Below are positions 8,251 through 22,400 of a stretch of DNA of 54,749 bases, in pieces. Below the pieces are notes generated by a model. It saw only the letters and a program-made list of their open reading frames with translations. It ran no database searches and was not told where the DNA came from. Positions within the stretch are counted from its first letter, which is position 1. Each line of letters begins with the position of its first letter. A program made the translations under genes and the position numbers. The DNA is from Nemertoderma westbladi (taxonomy: Eukaryota > Xenacoelomorpha > Nemertodermatida > Nemertodermatidae). The stretch spans positions 1 through 54,749 of the forward strand of contig JAUCBJ010003640.1 in the NCBI GenBank assembly GCA_032718475.1, given 5' to 3'.

Positions 8251-11200
8251 CCTCAGTGAGGCATAGTCTGTGCCTCAGTGATCTGCCCCAGTGATGTGAC
8301 TGAGAGAGTATCTGTACCAGTGCTGTGACTGAAGAGTATCTGTCCCAGTGATGTGACTGAGAGAGTATCTGTACCAGTGCTGTGACTGAAGAGTATCTGT
8401 CCCAGTGATGCGACTGAGAGAGTATCTGTCCCAGTGATGTGACTGAGATAGTATCTGTCCCAGTGATGTGACTGGGGGAGTATATGTACCAGTGATGTGA
8501 CTCAGAGAGTATCTGTCCCAGTGATGTGACTGAGAGCATCTGTCCCATTTATGTGACTGAGAGAGTATCTGCCCAGTGATGTGACTGGGGGAGTATATGT
8601 CCCAGTGATGTGACTGGGAGAGTATCTGTATCAGGGAGGATATGTACCAGTGATGTGACTGAGAGAGTATCTGCCCCAGTGATGTGACTGAGAGAGTATC
8701 TGTCCCAGTGATGTGACTGGGGGAATATCTGTCCAAGTGATGTGAATGAGAGAGTATCTGTCCCAGTGATGTGACTGAGAGAGTATCTGTCCCAGTGATG
8801 TGACTGGGGGAGTATATGTCCCAGTGATGTGACTGGGGGAGTATATGTCCCAGTGATGTGACTGGGAGAGTATCTGTATCAGGGAGGATATGTACCAGTG
8901 ATGTGACTGAGAGAGTATCTGCCCCAGTGATGTGACTGAGAGAGTATCTGTCCCAGTGATGTGACTGGGGGAATATCTGTCCAAGTGATGTGAATGAGAG
9001 AGTATCTGCCCCAGTGATGTGACTGAGAGAGTATCTGTCCCAGTGATGTGACTGGGGGAATATCTGTCCAAGTGATGTGAATGAGAGAGTATCTGCCCCA
9101 GTGATGTGACTGGGGGAGTATCTGTCCCAATGATGTGACTGAGAGAGTATCTGTCCCAGTGATGTGACTGGGAGAGTATCTGACCCAGTGATGTGACTGA
9201 GAGAGTATCTGTCCCAGTGATGTGACTGGGGGAGTATATGTCCCAGTGATGTGACTGGGAGAGTATATGTACCAGTGATGTGACTGGGGGAGTATATGTC
9301 CCAGTGATGTGACTGGGGGAGTATATGTCCCAGTGATGTGACTGGGAGAGTATATGTACCAGTGATGTGACTGAGAGAGTATCTGTCCCAGTGATGTGAC
9401 TGGGGGAGTATATGTACCAGTGATGTGACTGAGAGCGTATCTGTCCCAGTGATGTGACTGAGAGAGTATCTGTCCCAGTGATGTGACTGAGAGAGTATCT
9501 GTCCCAGTGATGTGACTGGGAGAGTATATGTCCCAGTGATGTGACTGGGGGAGTATATGTCCCAGTGATGTGACTGAGAGAGTATCTGTCCCAGTGATGT
9601 GACTGGGAGAGTATATGTCCCAGTGATGTGACTGGGGGAGTATATGTCCCAGTGATGTGACTGGGGGAGTATATGTCCCAGTGATGTGACTGGGAGAGTA
9701 TATGTACCCAGTGATGTGACTGAGAGAGTATCTGTCCCAGTGATGTGACTGGGAGAGTATATGTCCCAGTGATGTGACTGGGGGAGTATATGTCCCAGTG
9801 ATGTGACTGGGGGAGTATATGTCCCAGTGATGTGACTGGGAGAGTATATGTACCAGTGATGTGACTGAGAGAGTATCTGTCCCAGTGATGTGACTGGGAG
9901 AGTATCTGTCCCAGTGATGTGACTGAGAGAGTATCTGTCCCAGTGATGTGACTGGGGGAGTATATGTCCCAGTGATGTGACTGGGAGAGTATATGTACCA
10001 GTGATGTGACTGGGAGTATCTGTCCCAGTGATGTGACTGAGAGAGTATCTGTCCCAGTGATGTGACTGAGAGAGTATCTGCCCCAGTGATGTGACTGAGA
10101 GAGTATCTGTCCCAGTGATGTGACTGGGGGAATATATGTCCCAGTGATGTGACTGGGAGAGTATCTGTATCAGGGAGGATATGTACCAGTGATGTGACTG
10201 AGAGAGTATCTGCCCCAGTGATGTGACTGAGAGAGTATCTGTCCCAGTGATGTGACTGGGGGAATATCTGTCCAAGTGATGTGAATGAGAGAGTATCTGC
10301 CCCAGTGATGTGACTGAGAGAGTATCTGTCCCAGTGATGTGACTGAGAGCATCTGTCCCATTTATGTGACTGAGAGAGTATCTGTTCCAGTGATGTGATT
10401 TAGAGAGTATCTGTTCCAGTAATGTGACTGAGAGAGTATCTGCCCCAGTGATGTGACTGAGAGAGTATCTGTCCCAGTGATGTGACTGATAGAGTATCTG
10501 TCCCAGTGATGTGACTGGGAGTATCTGCCCCAGTGATGTGACTGAGAGAGTATCTGTCCCAGTGATGTAACAGAGAGAGTATCTGCCCCAGTGATGTGAC
10601 TGATAGAGTATCTGTCCCAGTGATGTGACTGAGAGAGTATCTGTCCAAGTGATGTGAATGAGAGAGTATCTGTCCCAGTGATGTGACTGGGGGAGTATCT
10701 GTATCAGGGAGGATATGTACCAGTGATGTGACTGGGGGAGTATCTGTATCAGGGAGGATATGTCCCAGTGATGTGACTGGGAGAGTATCTGTATCAGGGA
10801 GGATATGTACCAGTGATGTGACTGGGATAGTATCTGTATCAGGGAGGATATGTACCAGTGATGTGACTGAGAGAGTATCTGTCCAAGTGATGTGACTGGG
10901 GGAGGATATGTACCAGTGATGTGACTGAGAGAGTATCTGCCCCAGTGATGTGACTGAGAGAGTATCTGTCCCAGTGATGTGACTGGGGGAATATCTGCCC
11001 CAGTGATGTGACTGAGAGAGTATCTGTCCCAGTGATGTGACTGAGAGAGTATCTGTCCCAGTGATGTCACTGAGAGAGTATCTGCCCCAGTGATGTGACT
11101 GAGAGAGTATCTGTCCCAGTGATGTCACTGAGAGAGTATCTGTCCAAGTGATGTGACTGAGAGAGTATCTGTCCCAGTGATGTCACTGAGAGAGTATCTG

Positions 11201-13199
11201 CCCCAGTGATGTGACTGAGAGAGTATCTGTCCCAGTGATGTGACTGAGAGCATCTGTCCCATTTATGTCACTGAGAGAGTATCTGTTCCAGTGATGTGAT
11301 TTAGAGAGTATCTGTCCCAGTGATGTGACTGGGAGAGTATCTGTACCAGTGATGTGACTGAGAGAGTATCTGTCCCAGTGATGTGACTGAGAGAGTATCT
11401 GTCCCAGTGATGTGACTGAGAGAGTATCTGCCCCAGTGATGTGACTGAGAGAGTATCTGTCCCAGTGATGTGACTGAGAGAGTATCTGCCCCAGTGATGT
11501 GACTGAGAGAGTATCTGTCCCAGTGATGTGACTGGGGGAGTATCTGTCCCAGTGATGTGACTGGGAGAGTATCTGTCCCAGTGATGTCACTGAGAGAGTA
11601 TCTGCCCCAGTGATGTGACTGAGAGAGTATCTGTCCCAGTGATGTGACTGAGAGCATCTGTCCCATTTATGTCACTGAGAGAGTATCTGTTCCAGTGATG
11701 TGATTTAGAGAGTATCTGTCCCAGTGATGTGACTGGGAGAGTATCTGTACCAGTGATGTGACTGAGAGAGTATCTGTCCCAGTGATGTGACTGAGAGAGT
11801 ATCTGTCCCAGTGATGTGACTGAAGAGTATCTGTCCCAGTGATGTGACTGAGAGCATCTGTCCCATTTATGTGACTGAGAGAGTATCTGTTCCAGTGATG
11901 TGATTTAGAGAGTATCTGTCCCAGTGATGTGACTGGGAGAGTATCTGTACCAGTGATGTGACTGAGAGAGTATCTGTCCCAGTGATGTGACTGAGAGCAT
12001 CTGTCCCATTTATGTGACTGAGAGAGTATCTGTCCCAGTGATGTGACTGAGAGCATCTGTCCCATTTATGTGACTGAGAGAGTATCTGTTCCAGTGATGT
12101 GATTTAGAGAGTATCTGTCCCAGTGATGTGACTGGGAGAGTATCTGTACCAGTGATGTGACTGAGAGAGTATCTGTCCCAGTGATGTAACTGAGAGAGTA
12201 TCTGTCCCAGTGATGTGACTGAGAGAGTATCTGTCCCAGTGATGTGACTGAAGAGTATCTGTCCCAGTGATGTGACTGAGAGAGTATCTGTCCCAGTGAT
12301 GTAACTGAGAGAGTATCTGTCCCAGTGATGTGACTGGGGGAGTATATGTCCCAGTGATGTGACTGAGAGAGTATCTGCCCCAGTGATGTGACTGAGAGAG
12401 TATCTGTCCCAGTGATGTGACTGAGAGAGTATCTGTCCCAGTGATGTGACTGAGAGAGTATCTGTCCCAGTGATGTGACTGAGAGAGTATCTGTCCCAGT
12501 GATGTGACTGAGAGAGTATCTGCCCCAGTGATGTGACTGAGAGAGTATCTGTCCCAGTGATGTGACTGAGAGAGTATCTGTCCCAGTGATGTGACTGAGA
12601 GAGTATCTGTCCCAGTGATGTGACTGGGGGAGTATCTGTCCCAGTGATGTGACTGGAGGAGTATCTGTCCCAGTGATGTGACTGAGAGCATCTGTCCCAT
12701 TTATGTGACTGAGAGAGTATCTGTCCCAGTGATGTGACTGGGGGAGTATATGTCCCACTGATGTGACTGGGAGAGTATCTGTATCAGGGAGGATATGTAC
12801 CAGTGATGTGACTGAGAGAGTATCTGCCCCAGTGATGTGACTGAGAGAGTATCTGTCCCAGTGATGTGACTGAGAGAGTATCTGTCCCAGTGATGTGACT
12901 GGGGGAATATCTGTCCAAGTGATGTGAATGAGAGAGTATCTGCCCCAGTGATGTGACTGAGAGAGTATCTGTCCCAGTGATGTGACTGAGAGAGTATCTG
13001 TCCCAGTGATGTGACTAGGGGAATATCTGTCCAGTGCTGTGACTGAAGAGTATCTGTCCCAGTGATGTGACTGATAAGTATCTGTCCCAGTGATATGACT
13101 GAGAGAGTATCTGTCCAAGTGATGTGACTGAGAGAGTATCTGTCCCAGTGATGTGACTGAGAGAGTATCTGTCCCAGTGATGTGACTGAGAGAGTATCT

Positions 13200-16150
13200 G
13201 TCCCAGTGATGGGACTGGGGGAATATCTGTCCAAGTGATGTGAATGAGAGAGTATCTGCCCCAGTGATGTGACTGAGAGAGTATCTGTCCCAGTGCTGTG
13301 ACTGTGAGTATCTGTCCCAGTGATGTGACTGGGGGAGTATATGTACCAGTGATGTGACTGAGAGAGTATCTGTCCCAGTGATGTGACTGAGAGAGTATCT
13401 GTCCCTGTGATGTGACTGGGAGAGTATCTGTCCCAGTGATGTGACTGAGAGAGTATCTGTCCCAGTGCTGTGACTGAAGAGTATCTGTCCCAGTGCTGTG
13501 ACTGAAGAGTATCTGTCCCAGTGATGTGACTGATAAGTATCTGTCCCAGTGATATGACTGAGAGAGTACCTGTCCAAGTGATGTCACTGAGAGAGTATCT
13601 GTCCCAGTGATGTGACTGAGAGAGTATCTGTCCCAGTGATGTGACTGAGAGAGTATCTGTCCCAGTGATGTGACTGAGAGAGTATCTGTCCCAGTGATGT
13701 GACTGAGAGAGTATCTGTCCCAGTGATGTGACTGAGAGAGTATCTGTCCCAGTGATGTGACTGAGAGAGTATCTGACCCAGTGATGTGACTGGGGGAGTA
13801 TCTGTCCCAGTGATGTGACTGAGAGAGTATCTGTCCCAGTGATGTGACTGAGAGAGTATCTGTCCCAGTGATGTGACTGAGAGAGTATCTGTCCCAGTGA
13901 TGTGACTGAGAGAGTATCTGTCCCAGTGCAGTGACTGAAGAGTATCTGTCCCAGTGATGTGACTGATAGAGTATCTGTCCCAGTGCTGTGACTGAAGAGT
14001 ATCTGTCCCAGTGATGTAACTGAGAGAGAATCTGCCCCAGTGATGTGACTGGGGGAGTATCTGTCCCAGTGATGTGACTGAGAGAGTATCTGTCCCAGTG
14101 ATGTGACTGAGAGAGTATCTGTCCCAGTGATGTGACTGAAGAGTATCTGTCCCAGTGATGTGACTGAGAGAGTATCTGTCCCAGTGATGTGACTGAGAGA
14201 GTATCTGTCCCAGTGCAGTGACTGAAGAGTATCTGTCCCAGTGATGTGACTGATAGAGTATCTGTCCCAGTGCTGTGACTGAAGAGTATCTGTCCCAGTG
14301 ATGTAACTGAGAGAGAATCTGCCCCAGTGATGTGACTGGGGGAGTATCTGTCCCAGTGATGTGACTGAGAGAGTATCTGTCCCAGTGATGTGACTGAGAG
14401 AGTATCTGTCCCAGTGATGTGACTGAGAGAGTATCTGTCCCAGTGATGTGACTGAGAGAGTATCTGTCCCAGTGATGTGACTAGGGGAATATCTGTCCCA
14501 GTGCTGTGACTGAAGAGTATCTGTCCCAGTGATGTGACTGATAAGTATCTGTCCCAGTGATATGACTGAGAGAGTATCTGTCCAAGTGATGTGACTGAGA
14601 GAGTATCTGTCCCAGTGATGTGACTAAGAGAGTATCTGTCCCAGTGATGTGACTGAGAGAGTATCTGTCCCAGTGATGTGACTGAGAGAGTATCTGTCCC
14701 AGTGATGGGACTGGGGGAATATCTGTCCAAGTGATGTGAATGAGAGAGTATCTGCCCCAGTGATGTGACTGAGAGAGTATCTGTCCCAGTGCTGTGACTG
14801 AGAGTATCTGTCCCAGTGATGTGACTGGGGGAGTATATGTACCAGTGATGTGACTGAGAGAGTATCTGTCCCAGTGATGTGACTGAGAGAGTATCTGTCC
14901 CTGTGATGTGACTGGGAGAGTATCTGTCCCAGTGATGTGACTGAGAGAGTATCTGTCCCAGTGCTGTGACTGAAGAGTATCTGTCCCAGTGCTGTGACTG
15001 AAGAGTATCTGTCCCAGGGATGTGACTGATAAGTATCTGTCCCAGTGATATGACTGAGAGAGTACCTGTCCAAGTGATGTGACTGAGAGAGTATCTGTCC
15101 CAGTGATGTGACTGAGAGAGTATCTGTCCCAGTGATGTGACTGAGAGAGTATCTGTCCCAGTGATGTGACTGAGAGAGTATCTGTCCCAGTGATGTGACT
15201 GAGAGAGTATCTGTCCCAGTGATGTGACTGAGAGAGTATCTGACCCAGTGATGTGACTGGGGGAGTATCTGTCCCAGTGATGTGACTGAGAGAGTATCTG
15301 TCCCAGTGATGTGACTGAGAGAGTATCTGTCCCAGTGATGTGACTGAGAGAGTATCTGTCCCAGTGATGTGACTGAGAGAGTATCTGTCCCAGTGCAGTG
15401 ACTGAAGAGTATCTGTCCCAGTGATGTGACTGATAGAGTATCTGTCCCAGTGCTGTGACTGAAGAGTATCTGTCCCAGTGATGTAACTGAGAGAGAATCT
15501 GCCCCAGTGATGTGACTGGGGGAGTATCTGTCCCAGTGATGTGACTGAGAGAGTATCTGTCCCAGTGATGTGACTGAGAAAGTATCTGTCCCAGTGATGT
15601 GACTGAAGAGTATCTGTCCCAGTGATGTGACTGAGAGAGTATCTGTCCCAGTGATGTGACTGAGAGAGTATCTGTCCCAGTGCAGTGACTGAAGAGTATC
15701 TGTCCCAGTGATGTGACTGATAGAGTATCTGTCCCAGTGCTGTGACTGAAGAGTATCTGTCCCAGTGATGTAACTGAGAGAGAATCTGCCCCAGTGATGT
15801 GACTGGGGGAGTATCTGTCCCAGTGATGTGACTGAGAGAGTATCTGTCCCAGTGATGTGACTGAGAGAGTATCTGTCCCAGTGATGTGACTGAAGAGTAT
15901 CTGTCCCAGTGATGTGACTGAGAGAGAATCTGCCCCAGTGATGTGACTGGGGGAGTATCTGTCCCAGTGATGTGACTGGGGGAGTATATGTCCCAGTAAT
16001 GTGACTGAGAGTATCTGTCCCAGTGATGTGACTGGGGGAGTATATGTACCAGTGATGTGACTATGTAACTGAGAGAGTATCTGTCGCAGTGATGTGACTG
16101 GGGGAGTATCTGTCCCAGTGATGTGACTGGGGGAGTATCTGTCCCTGTGA
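13200..16150. repeat. Higher-order duplication, period 1,496/1,467 bp
   Basis: Rare variants recur at a fixed offset within the array. The unit with GTGATGGGACTGGGGGAATAT at 13211 (GGGACT) recurs at 14707, and CTGTCCCTGTGATG at 13401 recurs at 14897, both offset by 1,496. The CAGTGCAGTGACTG variant at 13924 recurs at 15391, offset 1,467, which is one 29-bp unit less. Copies therefore differ by unit gain or loss. Confidence 0.75.
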
Positions 16151-19100
16151 TGTGACTGAGAGAGTATCTGTCCCAGTGATGTGACTGGGGGAGTATATGT
16201 ACCAGTGATGTGACTGAGAGAGTATCTGTCCCAGTGATGTAACTGAGAGTATTTGCCCCAGTGATGTGACTGGGGGAGTATATGTCCCAGTAATGTGACT
16301 GAGAGTATCTGTCCCAGTGATGTGACTGGGGGAGTATATGTACCAGTGATGTGACTATGTAACTGAGAGAGTATCTGTCGCAGTGATGTGACTGGGGGAG
16401 TATCTGTCCCAGTGATGTGACTGGGAGAGTATCTGTCCCAGTGATGTGACTGGGAGAGTATCTGTCCCAGTGATGTAACTGAGAGTATTTGCCCCAGTGA
16501 TGTGACTGGGGGAGTATATGTCCCAGTAATGTGACTGAGAGTATCTGTCCCAGTGATGTGACTGGGGGAGTATATGTACCAGTGATGTGACTATGTAACT
16601 GAGAGAGTATCTGTCGCAGTGATGTGACTGGGGGAGTATCTGTCCCAGTGATGTGACTGGGAGAGTATCTGTCCCAGTGATGTGACTGAGAGAGTATCTG
16701 TACCAGTGATGTGACTGAGAGAGTATCTGTCCCAATGATGTAACTGAGAGAGTATCTGTCCCCCCAGTGATGTGACTGGGGGAGTATCTGTCCCAGTGAT
16801 GTGACTGGGGGAGTATATGTACCAGTGATGTGACTGAGAGAGTATCTGTCCCAGTGATGTAACTGAGAGAGTATCTGTCCCAGTGATGTGACTGGGGGAG
16901 TATCTGTCCCAGTGATGTGACTGAGAGAGTATCTGTCCCAGTGATGTGACTGGGGGAGTATATGTACCAGTGATGTGACTGAGAGAGTATCTGTCCCAAT
17001 GATGTAACTGAGAGAGTATCTGTCCCAGTGATGTGACTGGGGGAGTATCTGTCCCAGTGATGTGACTGGGGGAGTATATATACCAGTGATGTGACTGAGA
17101 GAGTATCTGTCCCAGTGATGTAACTGAGAGAGTATCTGTCCCAGTGATGTGACTGGGGGAGTATCTGCCCCAGTGAAGTGACTGAGAGAGGATCTGTCCC
17201 AGTGATGTGACTGGGGGAGTATATGTACCAGTGCTGTGACTGAGAGTATTTGTCCCAGTGATGTGACTGGGGGAGTATATGTACCAGTGATGTGACTGGG
17301 GGAGTATCTGTCCCAGTGATGTGACTGAGAGAGTATCTGTCCCAGTGATGTGACTGGAGGAGTATCTGTCCCAGTGCTGTGACTGAGAGTATCTGTCCCA
17401 GTGATGTGACTGGGGGAGTGTATGTACCAGTGATGTGACTGGGGGAGTATCTGTCCCAGTGATGTGACTGGGGGAGTATATGTACCAGTGATGTGACTGA
17501 GAGAGTATCTGTCCCAGTGATGTAACTGAGAGAGTATCTGTCCCAGTGATGTGACTGGGGGAGTATCTGTCCCAGTGATGTGACTGATAGAGTATCTGTC
17601 CCAGTGCTGTGACTGAAGAGTATCTGTCCCAGTGATGTAACTGAGAGAGAATCTGCCCCAGTGATGTGACTGGGGGAGTATCTGTCCCAGTGATGTGACT
17701 GAGAGAGTATCTGTCCCAGTGATGTGACTGAGAGAGTATCTGTCCCAGTGATGTGACTGAAGAGTATCTGTCCCAGTGATGTGACTGAGAGAGAATCTGC
17801 CCCAGTGATGTGACTGGGGGAGTATCTGTCCCAGTGATGTGACTGGGGGAGTATATGTCCCAGTAATGTGACTGAGAGTATCTGTCCCAGTGATGTGACT
17901 GGGGGAGTATATGTACCAGTGATGTGACTATGTAACTGAGAGAGTATCTGTCGCAGTGATGTGACTGGGGGAGTATCTGTCCCAGTGATGTGACTGGGGG
18001 AGTATCTGTCCCTGTGATGTGACTGAGAGAGTATCTGTCCCAGTGATGTGACTGGGGGAGTATATGTACCAGTGATGTGACTGAGAGAGTATCTGTCCCA
18101 GTGATGTAACTGAGAGTATTTGCCCCAGTGATGTGACTGGGGGAGTATATGTCCCAGTAATGTGACTGAGAGTATCTGTCCCAGTGATGTGACTGGGGGA
18201 GTATATGTACCAGTGATGTGACTATGTAACTGAGAGAGTATCTGTCGCAGTGATGTGACTGGGGGAGTATCTGTCCCAGTGATGTGACTGGGAGAGTATC
18301 TGTCCCAGTGATGTGACTGGGAGAGTATCTGTCCCAGTGATGTAACTGAGAGTATTTGCCCCAGTGATGTGACTGGGGGAGTATATGTCCCAGTAATGTG
18401 ACTGAGAGTATCTGTCCCAGTGATGTGACTGGGGGAGTATATGTACCAGTGATGTGACTATGTAACTGAGAGAGTATCTGTCGCAGTGATGTGACTGGGG
18501 GAGTATCTGTCCCAGTGATGTGACTGGGAGAGTATCTGTCCCAGTGATGTGACTGAGAGAGTATCTGTACCAGTGATGTGACTGAGAGAGTATCTGTCCC
18601 AATGATGTAACTGAGAGAGTATCTGTCCCCCCAGTGATGTGACTGGGGGAGTATCTGTCCCAGTGATGTGACTGGGGGAGTATATGTACCAGTGATGTGA
18701 CTGAGAGAGTATCTGTCCCAGTGATGTAACTGAGAGAGTATCTGTCCCAGTGATGTGACTGGGGGAGTATCTGTCCCAGTGATGTGACTGAGAGAGTATC
18801 TGTCCCAGTGATGTGACTGGGGGAGTATATGTACCAGTGATGTGACTGAGAGAGTATCTGTCCCAATGATGTAACTGAGAGAGTATCTGTCCCAGTGATG
18901 TGACTGGGGGAGTATCTGTCCCAGTGATGTGACTGGGGGAGTATATATACCAGTGATGTGACTGAGAGAGTATCTGTCCCAGTGATGTAACTGAGAGAGT
19001 ATCTGTCCCAGTGATGTGACTGGGGGAGTATCTGCCCCAGTGAAGTGACTGAGAGAGGATCTGTCCCAGTGATGTGACTGGGGGAGTATATGTACCAGTG

Positions 19101-19450
19101 CTGTGACTGAGAGTATTTGTCCCAGTGATGTGACTGGGGGAGTATATGTACCAGTGATGTGACTGGGGGAGTATCTGTCCCAGTGATGTGACTGAGAGAG
19201 TATCTGTCCCAGTGATGTGACTGGAGGAGTATCTGTCCCAGTGCTGTGACTGAGAGTATCTGTCCCAGTGATGTGACTGGGGGAGTGTATGTACCAGTGA
19301 TGTGACTGGGGGAGTATCTGTCCCAGTGATGTGACTGGGGGAGTATATGTACCAGTGATGTGACTGAGAGAGTATCTGTCCCAGTGATGTAACTGAGAGA
19401 GTATCTGTCCCAGTGATGTGACTGGGGGAGTATCTGTCCCAGTGATGTGA
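15700..19450. repeat. Higher-order tandem duplication, period 1,867 bp
   Basis: Five rare markers recur exactly 1,867 bp apart. CTATGTAACTG occurs at 16061, 16355 and 16591 and again at 17928, 18222 and 18458; GTATATATACC is at 17074 and 18941; AGTGTATGTACC is at about 17417 and 19284. The start GATAGAGTATC at about 15719 matches 17586. Two near-identical copies of about 64 units each lie side by side, which fits recent unequal exchange. Confidence 0.85.
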
Positions 19451-22400
19451 CTGAGAGAGTATCTGTCCCAGTGATGTGACAGGGGGAGTATATGTACCAG
19501 TGATGTGACTGAGAGAGTATCTGTCCCAATGATGTAACTGAGAGAGTATCTGTCCCAGTGATGTGACTGGGGGAGTATCTGTCCCAGTGATGTGACTGGG
19601 GGAGTATATGTACCAGTGATGTGACTGAGAGAGTATCTGTCCCAGTGATGTGACTGAGAGAGTATCTGTCCCAGTGATGTGACTGAAGAGTATCTGTCCC
19701 AGTGATGTGACTGAGAGAGTATCTGTCCCAGTGATGTGACTGAGAGAGTATCTGTCCCAGTGCAGTGACTGAAGAGTATCTGTCCCAGTGATGTGACTGA
19801 TAGAGTATCTGTCCCAGTGCTGTGACTGAAGAGTATCTGTCCCAGTGATGTAACTGAGAGAGAATCTGCCCCAGTGATGTGACTGGGGGAGTATCTGTCC
19901 CAGTGATGTGACTGAGAGAGTATCTGTCCCAGTGATGTGACTGAGAGAGTATCTGTCCCAGTGATGTGACTGAAGAGTATCTGTCCCAGTGATGTGACTG
20001 AGAGAGAATCTGCCCCAGTGATGTGACTGGGGGAGTATATGTCCCAGTAATGTGACTGAGAGTATCTGTCCCAGTGATGTGACTGGGGGAGTATATGTCC
20101 CAGTAATGTGACTGAGAGTATCTGTCCCAGTGATGTGACTGGGGGAGTATATGTCCCAGTAATGTGACTGAGAGTATCTGTCCCAGTGATGTGACTGGGG
20201 GAGTATCTGTCCCAGTGATGTGACTGGGGGAGTATATGTCCCAGTAATGTGACTGAGAGTATCTGTCCCAGTGATGTGACTGGGGGAGTATATGTCCCAG
20301 TAATGTGACTGAGAGTATCTGTCCCAGTGATGTGACTGGGGGAGTATATGTCCCAGTAATGTGACTGAGAGTATCTGTCCCAGTGATGTGACTGGGGGAG
20401 TATATGTACCAGTGATGTGACTATGTAACTGAGAGAGTATCTGTCGCAGTGATGTGACTGGGGGAGTATCTGTCCCAGTGATGTGACTGGGAGAGTATCT
20501 GTCCCAGTGATGTGACTGGGAGAGTATCTGTCCCAGTGATGTAACTGAGAGTATTTGCCCCAGTGATGTGACTGGGGGAGTATATGTCCCAGTAATGTGA
20601 CTGAGAGTATCTGTCCCAGTGATGTGACTGGGGGAGTATATGTACCAGTGATGTGACTATGTAACTGAGAGAGTATCTGTCGCAGTGATGTGACTGGGGG
20701 AGTATCTGTCCCAGTGATGTGACTGGGAGAGTATCTGTCCCAGTGATGTGACTGAGAGAGTATCTGTACCAGTGATGTGACTGAGAGAGTATCTGTCCCA
20801 ATGATGTAACTGAGAGAGTATCTGTCCCCCCAGTGATGTGACTGGGGGAGTATCTGTCCCCCCAGTGATGTGACTGGGGGAGTATCTGTCCCAGTGATGT
20901 GACTGGGGGAGTATATGTACCAGTGATGTGACTGAGAGAGTATCTGTCCCAGTGATGTAACTGAGAGAGTATCTGTCCCAGTGATGTGACTGGGGGAGTA
21001 TCTGTCCCAGTGATGTGACTGAGAGAGTATCTGTCCCAGTGATGTGACTGGGGGAGTATATGTACCAGTGATGTGACTGAGAGAGTATCTGTCCCAATGA
21101 TGTAACTGAGAGAGTATCTGTCCCAGTGATGTGACTGGGGGAGTATCTGTCCCAGTGATGTGACTGGGGGAGTATATATACCAGTGATGTGACTGAGAGA
21201 GTATCTGTCCCAGTGATGTAACTGAGAGAGTATCTGTCCCAGTGATGTGACTGGGGGAGTATCTGCCCCAGTGAAGTGACTGAGAGAGTATCTGTCCCAG
21301 TGATGTGACTGGGGGAGTATATGTACCAGTGCTGTGACTGAGAGTATTTGTCCCAGTGATGTAACTGGGGGAGTATATGTACCAGTGATGTGACTGGGGG
21401 AGTATCTGTCCCAGTGATGTGACTGAGAGAGTATCTGTCCCAGTGATGTGACTGGAGGAGTATCTGTCCCAGTGCTGTGACTGAGAGTATCTGTCCCAGT
21501 GATGTGACTGGGGGAGTATATGTACCAGTGATGTGACTGGGGGAGTATCTGTCCCAGTGATGTGACTGGGGGAGTATATGTACCAGTGATGTGACTGAGA
21601 GAGTATCTGTCCCAGTGATGTAACTGAGAGAGTATCTGTCCCAGTGATGTGACTGGGGGAGTATCTGTCCCAGTGATGTGACTGAGAGAGTATCTGTCCC
21701 AGTGATGTGACAGGGGGAGTATATGTACCAGTGATGTGACTGAGAGAGTATCTGTCCCAATGATGTAACTGAGAGAGTATCTGTCCCAGTGATGTGACTG
21801 GGGGAGTATCTGTCCCAGTGATGTGACTGGGGGAGTATATGTACCAGTGATGTGACTGAGAGAGTATCTGTCCCAGTGATGTGACTGAGAGAGTATCTGT
21901 CCCAGTGATGTGACTGAAGAGTATCTGTCCCAGTGATGTGACTGAGAGAGTATCTGTCCCAGTGATGTGACTGAGAGAGTATCTGTCCCAGTGCAGTGAC
22001 TGAAGAGTATCTGTCCCAGTGATGTGACTGATAGAGTATCTGTCCCAGTGCTGTGACTGAAGAGTATCTGTCCCAGTGATGTAACTGAGAGAGAATCTGC
22101 CCCAGTGATGTGACTGGGGGAGTATCTGTCCCAGTGATGTGACTGAGAGAGTATCTGTCCCAGTGATGTGACTGAGAGAGTATCTGTCCCAGTGATGTGA
22201 CTGAAGAGTATCTGTCCCAGTGATGTGACTGAGAGAGAATCTGCCCCAGTGATGTGACTGGGGGAGTATCTGTCCCAGTGATGTGACTGGGGGAGTATAT
22301 GTCCCAGTAATGTGACTGAGAGTATCTGTCCCAGTGATGTGACTGGGGGAGTATATGTACCAGTGATGTGACTATGTAACTGAGAGAGTATCTGTCGCAG

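Noticed and set aside
10683-10895. Plus-strand 70-residue ORF inside the array
   Set aside because: A local result of the TATCAGGGAGGATATG variant, which removes the usual TGA triplets; it has no other support.
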